From a virus, in the IMG/VR virus record IMGVR_UViG_3300009183_000305, positions 1-27,582 of that record: a stretch of 27,582 bases of DNA; one strand, written 5' to 3'. Under the pieces are notes generated by a model. The model saw only the letters and a program-made list of their open reading frames with translations. It was not told the origin of the DNA and ran no database searches. The position numbers and the translations under genes are program-made. The first letter of the stretch is position 1, and each line of letters starts with the position of its first letter. This document shows, in pieces, positions 22,987 through 27,582 of the stretch.

Positions 22987-23635
22987 TAGCGTGATCCTTC
23001 GGAGTTAGGATTTTGCGAAAAGGTTTACTATTACCTGCCTTCTCGGGGAACAGTCCCTGCCAGTCGTTAGCGATAGATCGATTGATACAGGCCACGGCCT
23101 CATCCTCGGTCAGCCCCAAGAGTATGGCAAGTTGCTTTTCCTGTGCGAAAGCAGAAAGACGCTTCTTGGTCTTAGTCCGGTAATTGACCCATTCGCCCCA
23201 AGCCCTTTTAAAATTCTCACCGTGAGGAAGGGGTAGGGGTTCTGTATCTATCTCATTGTTATTCTCTTTTCTACTCTTGGACGCCAACTTGGCGTGAGGG
23301 TCACGACAGACTGGCGTGAGGGGGGTGACAGATTGGCGTGAGGGGGTGGAGGCCGAGTAAGACCCAATAGTCTGCACCCGGCGCTGGTTACCTGCCGCCT
23401 CGTTGATCACCTTGATGACCAGACCTACCTCCTCCAGCCGGGCAAGGTATCGCTGCACTGCCCTCTCGCTGACGCTCAGGCGGCCCGCAAGCCAGTCGTT
23501 GGACGCCCAGCACCCTTTACCCCCATCAAGCACCTCCAGCAGACCGTAGAGGCATTTCTCCTCTAGGCTGATGTCGGTGCGTGAAAGTACTGCCCCCGGA
23601 ATCCAGAGGCCAAACCCTTCCTTAGGCTCGCTCAC
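22976..23635 (-). CDS. Winged-helix replication initiator-like protein (219 aa, GTG start)
   Basis: The GTG at 23635 overlaps the exonuclease stop (GTGA). Residues about 40-80 form a winged helix: WLAGRLSVSERAVQRYLARL followed by EEVGLVIKV, the typical recognition helix and wing start. The middle (about 91-125) is a polar linker with many Ser, Pro and Thr, and the C-terminal region (about 135-219) is helical (RAWGEWVNYRTKTKKRLSAF; EDEAVACINRSIANDWQGLF). Such two-domain proteins are the phage analogues of lambda O or DnaD. The linker-coding DNA contains three 22-bp direct repeats, as in lambda, and the helicase loader follows downstream. Replication initiation is the best reading. Confidence 0.65.
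   Translation of the reverse strand: MSEPKEGFGLWIPGAVLSRTDISLEEKCLYGLLEVLDGGKGCWASNDWLAGRLSVSERAVQRYLARLEEVGLVIKVINEAAGNQRRVQTIGSYSASTPSRQSVTPLTPVCRDPHAKLASKSRKENNNEIDTEPLPLPHGENFKRAWGEWVNYRTKTKKRLSAFAQEKQLAILLGLTEDEAVACINRSIANDWQGLFPEKAGNSKPFRKILTPKDHANGF
23281..23354. repeat. Three 22-bp iterons plus one inverted core, probable replication origin
   Basis: The 12-base core (T/C)TGGCGTGAGGG starts at 23289, 23311 and 23333, an exact 22-base period; the first two units also share GACAGA at their ends. A seven-base inverted copy, ACGCCAA (23281-23287), sits one base before the first core, giving ACGCCAACTTGGCGT. Because 22 is not a multiple of three, the repeats fall in different reading frames and cannot be a by-product of a protein repeat. 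AT-rich DNA follows on the + strand's left side (about 23238-23278), where unwinding could start. Location inside the linker of the initiator-like gene parallels the lambda origin in gene O. Confidence 0.7.
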
Positions 23636-24441
23636 GACAGGTTATCCCCGAGGGTTAGGGTCAGCGGATTACCGAAGTTAAAGCCCGGAAACACGCCAGA
23701 CTCCTGACACTCGTTGTAGATCCGATAATACTCGTCCAAGCGATGCTCGGCGTGGGCAAGCCAGCCTTCATCAAGGGTGATCTTGGCGCAGTCGTGAGCC
23801 TTGGTCTCGCTTTCCACAAAGTACAGAGCCATCTCATCCGGACTGCGGTTCTCGATGATCTGGAGACAGCGGCGGTAATGCACCAACTGGATGTCATAAC
23901 CCCGGTCACGCACATCCCAAAACAGAGTCTTCTTGGTCAGCGGCTTGCCATATGATTTGACATCTCCGATAATGATCTGGCCGTTCTTAGGGTTAGCCAA
24001 GATATCGATGCGCGCCTTCATCGGGAAACCATACTTAGGGTGCTTGCAGAACAGCGATACCTCGGTATCAATGCCCTCAGTGGACATTAGGTCAGCGAAG
24101 TGTCGATTGGCCTTGAGAGCAGCGGCGGTGGCCTTGCCGTTCTCCATCGCAGACGGAGACAGCAGTACACCCTCAGGGTTCTCGGCGCGCCAAGCGTCAC
24201 GGGCTTTCTTGCTGCCTTCACCAGTGGTGGGCATACAGGCGAAGTCCTTGAGACTGTCGGGGTCGATGGTCAGAGCGTGGATGTAAGATCCAAGATCTGT
24301 GGCTGCGGAGGACTCGAAATCGTCATTGGCCGCATAGAGCGGGCTGATGGCGAACTTCTTCAAAAACGAGGCGTTGGCCCCGGGACGGGAGCGGTAGTCC
24401 TTTGCAGGAAGACCGCTGATGATGGCGTTATTATTGCTCAT
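23632..24441 (-). CDS. PD-(D/E)XK exonuclease, recombination type (269 aa)
   Basis: The ATG at 24441 is preceded by ACGCATCCT, matching other starts; a GTG 10 codons earlier is less likely. The nuclease core is visible: Glu127 in DTEVSLF, KARIDIL with Asp146, GDVKS with Asp160 and Lys162, and QLVHY (Gln185, Tyr189). This Asp, Asp-x-Lys, Gln-x-x-x-Tyr series is typical of RecE/exonuclease-VIII-like PDDEXK phage nucleases that resect one DNA strand. The helical N-terminus (KKFAISPLYAANDDFESSAA, TDLGSYIHALTIDP) also fits. Resection would feed the Rad52-like annealing protein. The stop overlaps the initiator gene's start. Confidence 0.75.
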   Translation of the reverse strand: MSNNNAIISGLPAKDYRSRPGANASFLKKFAISPLYAANDDFESSAATDLGSYIHALTIDPDSLKDFACMPTTGEGSKKARDAWRAENPEGVLLSPSAMENGKATAAALKANRHFADLMSTEGIDTEVSLFCKHPKYGFPMKARIDILANPKNGQIIIGDVKSYGKPLTKKTLFWDVRDRGYDIQLVHYRRCLQIIENRSPDEMALYFVESETKAHDCAKITLDEGWLAHAEHRLDEYYRIYNECQESGVFPGFNFGNPLTLTLGDNLS

Positions 24442-24458
24442 AGGATGCGTAGTGCGAG

Positions 24459-24902
24459 TTAGGTATCCCACTCCTTGTGGGTGATGTCAATAGTAACCAT
24501 CTCAGTATCTGAATAATATTTTGCAAGGGTAAGCCGGGAGATCAGACCATCATCTTTCAACACCCCAGCATCAACCATACAGTCCAGCACTCCCTTGACT
24601 AGATTGTCAAGATCAGGGCGGGTAGCCTTTTCCACAAACTGCAACTTCTCCCGGTCAGACACGCGCTTAGAGTCCTTGGTATGTGAGTAATAAAAGTTGA
24701 CCCGGACATAACAGCCACTCTCGATGGTCTTGTGATCCTGCTTGGCAACCTCGGCCTTTAGCAGCAGGGTGGCGGCCTTGCCCCATTTAGCGGCCTTGGA
24801 ACTAGCCATCTTGCCAACAAACTGGCGGCCGTCACGGGTTTTTAGGATACGCAGCGCCGCTTGGTGCGTGGGAGGAGGCGGTAGGTGTAAGATGAATTCC
24901 AT
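24459..24902 (-). CDS. RusA-type Holliday-junction resolvase (147 aa)
   Basis: The product begins MEFILHLPPPPTHQAALR and has the RusA signature RPDLDN (residues 95-100), then a helix LVKGVLDCMVDAGVLKDD that carries the catalytic-type acidic residues Asp111, Asp117 and Asp118, then a beta-hairpin with KYYSDTEMVTI. Lengths and order match the RusA family, which cuts four-way DNA junctions. It is the first gene of the leftward operon, so it is probably the most strongly expressed from the divergent promoter region. The start ATG follows GGCGGAT with no Shine-Dalgarno sequence. Confidence 0.85.
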   Translation of the reverse strand: MEFILHLPPPPTHQAALRILKTRDGRQFVGKMASSKAAKWGKAATLLLKAEVAKQDHKTIESGCYVRVNFYYSHTKDSKRVSDREKLQFVEKATRPDLDNLVKGVLDCMVDAGVLKDDGLISRLTLAKYYSDTEMVTIDITHKEWDT

Positions 24903-24953
24903 ATCCGCCAGTATCTTGCTTGCTATTGTAAGTCAACCAGTTACTATTGGTGT
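24903..24953. promoter_or_regulatory. Divergent promoter / control region between the two operons
   Basis: This 51-base gap is the only place where transcription must start in both directions in the window. On the - strand, TTGACT occurs about 34 bases before the RusA start, with GATACT 15 bases further on (weak -10 match). On the + strand, TTGCTA and TACTAT are 16 bases apart before the next gene (4 of 6 matches each to the usual consensus). ACCA (24936-24939) and TGGT (24948-24951) make a weak stem that ends two bases before the + strand ATG. Evidence is position plus weak matches. Confidence 0.4.
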
Positions 24954-25433
24954 ATGGATTCAGAACCGAAGTATGAGCGCCTTGACAGTACCTCCCCGGG
25001 TGCTGGTCAGAAACTGCCGCCTGCTACAAAACGCCGCATTGAAAGTCTTCTTAAGCAGGGTACACCTCCAGCCGAGACGGCTAAACTGGTAGCCGCTGAT
25101 CCTGATACTGTTCGTGAGATGCGAAACAACCTTGCGGATAGCGGCCAGTTGGATATGCTGGCATTCAAGCGGCGCACGGCAGGCCGTCTCGCCTCCTTCA
25201 TCGACAAGTCTCTAGCACGCCTAGATAACGAAGTAGAAGACATCCCCATTGGGCAACTGATGCTCCCGGTTGCCATTGCAATCGACAAAATGGACAAACT
25301 TGTTGACCCTACCCCCACGGTACAGGTCAAGGCCGAACTCAGGATCTCGGCCGATGACATCAATAAACTTCTCGGGTTTGGTGGGCCAATTATTGATGTT
25401 ACGCAGCCCGGCGAAGAAAACGCAAAAGGCTAA
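24954..25433 (+). CDS. Helix-turn-helix protein, possible small terminase subunit or regulator (159 aa)
   Basis: Layout: a polar N-terminus, a helix-turn-helix at about residues 25-58 (IESLLKQGTPPAETAKLVAA then DPDTVREMRNNL), a long helical middle (RRTAGRLASFIDKSLARLDN; MLPVAIAIDKMDKLVDPTPT), and a tail ending GEENAKG. A DNA-binding helix-turn-helix followed by an oligomerisation helix is the layout of many small terminase subunits, and terminase genes often open a packaging operon. It may equally be a transcriptional regulator next to the divergent promoter. No large terminase is in the window, so the assignment is open. The start has no Shine-Dalgarno site. Confidence 0.45.
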   Translation: MDSEPKYERLDSTSPGAGQKLPPATKRRIESLLKQGTPPAETAKLVAADPDTVREMRNNLADSGQLDMLAFKRRTAGRLASFIDKSLARLDNEVEDIPIGQLMLPVAIAIDKMDKLVDPTPTVQVKAELRISADDINKLLGFGGPIIDVTQPGEENAKG

Positions 25434-25440
25434 AATTAGC

Positions 25441-25483
25441 AGTTGACTGTGGCTCGGGGTATGGAAGGCTATCTGTCCTTCCT
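25441..25483 (+). promoter_or_regulatory. Gap with a GTTGACT element and a hairpin abutting the next start codon
   Basis: Between two genes, GTTGACT stands at 25442-25448. A perfect 6-bp stem GGAAGG (25463-25468) / CCTTCC (25477-25482), loop of 8 bases, ends one base before the ATG of the next gene at 25484. The stem masks the only purine-rich sequence near this start and would place the start codon at the edge of the hairpin. It may act as a translational operator or as a bridge bringing GGAAGG close to the start codon. Confidence 0.4.
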
Positions 25484-25771
25484 ATGAACAACCCTACTGA
25501 TACGCTATCCAAGAAAACCTACGCCCTTGTCATTAAGCGCAAAGGCAAGTCTGGCCTTACATCCAATACGCTGTTGTTCTACAGCGAACGGCAGGCCGCC
25601 GAGGAGTACGCAACCAAAATCCTGACACCCGATGAAGAGATTTACCTTTCCATTGAATGCGTCATCTTTGAGTGCGACCTGTACCACTGCGGTAACCCTT
25701 TGGCCTTTATTTCTAACAACGAAACCTGTTTCGGCGTTCCTAACTTCACTCTCACGGCTAAGGCCGAGTAA
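25484..25771 (+). CDS. Unrecognised small protein (95 aa)
   Basis: The product begins MNNPTDTLSKKTYALVIKRK and alternates strands and helices (TLLFYSERQAAEEYATKILT; LSIECVIFECDLYHCGNPLA; CFGVPNFTLTAKAE). The YALVIKRK...SERQAAEEYATKI layout resembles small alpha/beta proteins of the type used for modifier or inhibitor roles, but no named family is recognised. The start is preceded by TCCTTCCT. The gene is in the rightward operon, after the HTH gene and before another small gene; the 16-base gap after it holds only TACAAAGTTTTACCCT. Confidence 0.5.
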   Translation: MNNPTDTLSKKTYALVIKRKGKSGLTSNTLLFYSERQAAEEYATKILTPDEEIYLSIECVIFECDLYHCGNPLAFISNNETCFGVPNFTLTAKAE

Positions 25772-25787
25772 TACAAAGTTTTACCCT

Positions 25788-26156
25788 ATGACCATCAAGA
25801 CCACAAAACCCAAGTCCGTTCAAGAAGCAGTCGAGTACTTCAAACTGCTGCCCCGCGCTGCCGAGCGTTTCAATGACGCTGTCGGAGATGACACCATTCC
25901 GGAACTTGCTTGGAACACTCTACGCTGCCTCGCCTTTGCTTGCCGCGATCCTAAGACCACAGCCAAGGAAATCACCCTGTCCCAGAAGGTGATTATGTAC
26001 CGCAGGTACGACAAACTATGGGCTTCTATCGCCGAGGCCACCCGCCTGTACGGCAGCAAGATTAACGATGCCAAGGTACAGCCTGATCTCGGTGAAGATG
26101 TCATCGAGTTTCGCACCCGCTATCTCAAGTCCATCCTAGGCATTGAAAGTAATTGA
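25788..26156 (+). CDS. Unrecognised helical protein (122 aa)
   Basis: The ATG at 25788, preceded by ACCCT, is preferred to upstream in-frame starts, which lie inside the preceding gene. The product begins MTIKTTKPKSVQEAVEYFKL and is mainly helical: LPRAAERFNDAVGDDTIPEL, LAFACRDPKTTAKEITLSQK, MYRRYDKLWASIAEATRLYG. Basic at both ends with an acidic middle. It overlaps the methyltransferase start by 14 bases. No family is recognised. Confidence 0.5.
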   Translation: MTIKTTKPKSVQEAVEYFKLLPRAAERFNDAVGDDTIPELAWNTLRCLAFACRDPKTTAKEITLSQKVIMYRRYDKLWASIAEATRLYGSKINDAKVQPDLGEDVIEFRTRYLKSILGIESN

Positions 26157-26778
26157 TCTATTCTGCGGCCTTGGTGGCTGGAGTGCTGCGTTCAGAAAGC
26201 GCGGCCACGATGTACTTACCTTAGACAAGGAGCAAAGGTTCGTGCCGGACATCTGTATGAACATACTTGATGCCAAGGCTTCCGACTTCCCATTCAAGCC
26301 AGACATCATACTCGCTTCCCCACCTTGCGAGGGCTTTAGCCGTCTGAGGTACGCATTTAATTGGAATACCTCCGAGGTAGGAGATCCTATTCCGATCAGC
26401 GTGAAGGCCAAACTCGGCATCAAGATCCTCGAAAAGACTGTGGCGTTAATCAACGAACTGCAGCCGAGGTACTTCATAATTGAAAACCCGGTGGGCAAGA
26501 TGCGGCATATGGTTGCGGTACGCGATCTGGAACGGCGCACGGTCACCTATTGCAGGTACGGCAGCGATGCCCAGAAGCCCACGGATCTCTGGGGCGGCTT
26601 CCCTCCCTCGCTGATCCTGCGCGAGCCGTGCAAGACCGGGGCATCCTGCCACACCTCGGCGGCCGGAGATCTGAAGGGTGCTATCGTCAAGGCCAATGAC
26701 GCGGCGGCCAGATCGCTAGTCCCCTACGCCCTATCCGAGGAGGTATGCATCGCGGCCGAGGCTGATCTTTATTCCTAA
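26143..26778 (+). CDS. DNA cytosine-C5 methyltransferase, short form (211 aa, TTG start)
   Basis: The TTG at 26143 begins MKVIDLFCGLGGWSAAF, which is motif I (DLFCGLGG, residues 5-12, the S-adenosylmethionine site). Motif IV is SPPCEGFS at 59-66 with the catalytic Cys62, and motif VI is ENP at 114-116. A KPTDLWG segment lies at 145-151. Usual C5 methyltransferases exceed 300 residues and carry a target-recognition domain with motifs VIII-X; those are not obvious here. It therefore may act with limited target choice, or need a partner. No restriction enzyme gene is beside it, so a self-protection role is more likely than a restriction system. GC is higher from its middle onward than in the late operon. 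Confidence 0.75.
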   Translation: MKVIDLFCGLGGWSAAFRKRGHDVLTLDKEQRFVPDICMNILDAKASDFPFKPDIILASPPCEGFSRLRYAFNWNTSEVGDPIPISVKAKLGIKILEKTVALINELQPRYFIIENPVGKMRHMVAVRDLERRTVTYCRYGSDAQKPTDLWGGFPPSLILREPCKTGASCHTSAAGDLKGAIVKANDAAARSLVPYALSEEVCIAAEADLYS

Positions 26779-26781
26779 CCT

Positions 26782-27072
26782 ATGAACATCAAACTTGAAC
26801 CCCACGCCCAATTTAAGCGGGCGATCCAAACCGTCCGGCCTAGCGGTAGGCTGGTATACAACTACTGGAGGCTGATTGAGGTCTGCCAAGATCTGTACGA
26901 GATGTCCCCGGACGATGCGGTCGAATGGGTCGATTATAATATCTGCGGCCTTGCGGTCAATGGGTTCGATATTCGCTATGCCCGGCTTCCGGCCGGATCA
27001 GGCCACGCCGAGACCACGCCCACCGGACGCGCCCGGAAGCCCCGCAAAGGGAAACTGAAAAAAGTTAAATGA
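26782..27072 (+). CDS. Small protein with basic tail (96 aa)
   Basis: The ATG at 26782 is preceded by TAACCT, three bases after the methyltransferase stop. Sequence features: an N-terminal helix (EPHAQFKRAIQTVRPSGRLV), then YNYWRLIEVCQDLYEMSPDD, then VDYNICGLAVNGFDIRYARL, then a low-complexity basic tail (GRARKPRKGKLKKVK). The basic tail suggests nucleic-acid contact. No family is recognised. It may be a partner of the methyltransferase given the close spacing, but that is inferred. Confidence 0.5.
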   Translation: MNIKLEPHAQFKRAIQTVRPSGRLVYNYWRLIEVCQDLYEMSPDDAVEWVDYNICGLAVNGFDIRYARLPAGSGHAETTPTGRARKPRKGKLKKVK

Positions 27073-27115
27073 TAGGTTGACTCGCTGTGCGCCCGGCCAG
27101 AGAAAGATCGGGCTT
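27073..27115 (+). promoter_or_regulatory. Gap with a GTTGACT element and a hairpin near the next start codon
   Basis: GTTGACT stands at 27076-27082. GCCCG (27091-27095) pairs with CGGGC (27109-27113) to form a five-base all-GC stem with a 13-base loop, ending two bases before the ATG at 27116. The pair of motifs is laid out as in the gap before 25484, with GTTGACT about 40 bases before each start. No convincing -10 box is seen. Confidence 0.35.
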
Positions 27116-27571
27116 ATGCACAACCCAGACCAACACGATATCACGCTTCCGGCCTTCTCCGTCAAGGCTTTGGAGGCTCTTTCTAATGTCATTGTTACCG
27201 CCACGGAGGGCGGTCACTACACCCGGGAGGACTTCAGCGAGTGGAAGAATTACAAGCACGGCGATACGCTGCTGGCCTCGATGGTCAACGGATCGCTCGT
27301 CTCCGAGAAGTACTTCCGCGCCGAGGTGACTGTCTCGCCCAGCCCGGACGCACACCCGGAGAATGCCCAACTGCCGGACATCCGGCTTACCCCGGAGGAA
27401 CTCGGCCGCCGCCTGTATCTCCACTTGCTTGATCCCAAGATTGTCGGCCACCACCGCGCCTTCATCGCCCGCCTCATCGCCGGGGACGAGGATGTCGCAG
27501 GCGATATGGATGTGGTCGATTCCGGCGCGATCCTCCAGATCGCTGTCTACGGCGAAGTCGTCTTTGGCTAA
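27116..27571 (+). CDS. Unrecognised protein (151 aa)
   Basis: The ATG at 27116 (MHNPDQHDITLPAFSVKALE) is preferred; a TTG 13 codons upstream would lie on the gap elements. Visible features: helix and strands (SNVIVTATEGGHYTREDFSE; WKNYKHGDTLLASMVNGSLV), a polar middle, and a helical, acidic C-terminus (LTPEELGRRLYLHLLDPKIV; AGDEDVAGDMDVVDSGAILQ). No family is recognised. It ends 11 bases before the window edge, so the operon probably continues beyond. Confidence 0.5.
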   Translation: MHNPDQHDITLPAFSVKALEALSNVIVTATEGGHYTREDFSEWKNYKHGDTLLASMVNGSLVSEKYFRAEVTVSPSPDAHPENAQLPDIRLTPEELGRRLYLHLLDPKIVGHHRAFIARLIAGDEDVAGDMDVVDSGAILQIAVYGEVVFG

Positions 27572-27582
27572 TTTCCAACCCA

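Noticed and set aside
25428-25440. Terminator hairpin around GCTAAAATTAGC
   Set aside because: The five-base arms leave only a two-base loop and there is no T-run after it.
1-27582. tRNA genes, CRISPR array, IS elements, integrase or phage attachment site
   Set aside because: No cloverleaf-like stretch, regular spaced repeats, transposase or recombinase motifs, or terminal duplications were seen in the reading.

Overview
The window is part of a double-stranded DNA tailed-phage genome, most likely a podovirus whose host has an outer membrane. The evidence is a tail-nozzle-like protein followed by a T7-style series of ejection (internal virion) proteins, ending in one enormous 2,685-residue protein, then a lysis-type membrane gene cluster, then an opposing replication/recombination operon. 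There is no integrase, phage repressor, tRNA, rRNA, IS element or CRISPR array. No stretch above 300 bases lacks a gene; the largest gap is about 140 bases at the convergent junction near 17.0 kb. The host cannot be named from the sequence. The virtual absence of Shine-Dalgarno sequences before start codons suggests a host that does not rely on them.

Region 1 (1-16988, + strand) is a tightly packed late operon: the end of an unknown gene, a 35-residue membrane peptide, a nozzle-like protein, a glycine-rich tail fibre, then proteins in the positions and rough sizes of T7 gp13, gp14, gp15 and gp16. Three membrane genes follow: a lipoprotein with a coiled coil and C-terminal membrane segments (candidate unimolecular spanin), a holin-like protein and another two-span membrane protein.

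Region 2 (16989-17129) is the convergent junction. It holds an elongated, nested inverted repeat that could fold as a structured RNA.

Region 3 (24902 down to 17130, - strand) is the replication/recombination operon. In transcription order it encodes a RusA-type Holliday-junction resolvase, a PD-(D/E)XK exonuclease, a helix-turn-helix replication initiator with three 22-bp iterons inside its gene (probable origin), a small protein, a DnaC-like helicase loader, a SWIM zinc-finger protein, a secreted lysozyme/transglycosylase, a small helical protein, a Rad52-family annealing protein with an SSB-like C-terminal tip, several tiny proteins, helix-turn-helix proteins, a metallophosphoesterase, coiled-coil proteins and Cys-rich proteins. 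Nearly all genes overlap by 1-11 bases (ATGA, GTGA, TAATG), so translational coupling is likely.

Region 4 (24954-27571, + strand) starts from a divergent promoter region shared with region 3. It holds a helix-turn-helix protein (possibly a small terminase subunit), several unknown proteins and a short cytosine-C5 methyltransferase.

Four things stand out. The iteron cluster sits inside the initiator gene. A CCT-ATG-A start context recurs at seven non-overlapping genes that lack Shine-Dalgarno sites. The Rad52-like protein has an SSB-like tip. The lysis functions are split, with the endolysin in the replication operon and the membrane lysis proteins in the late operon.
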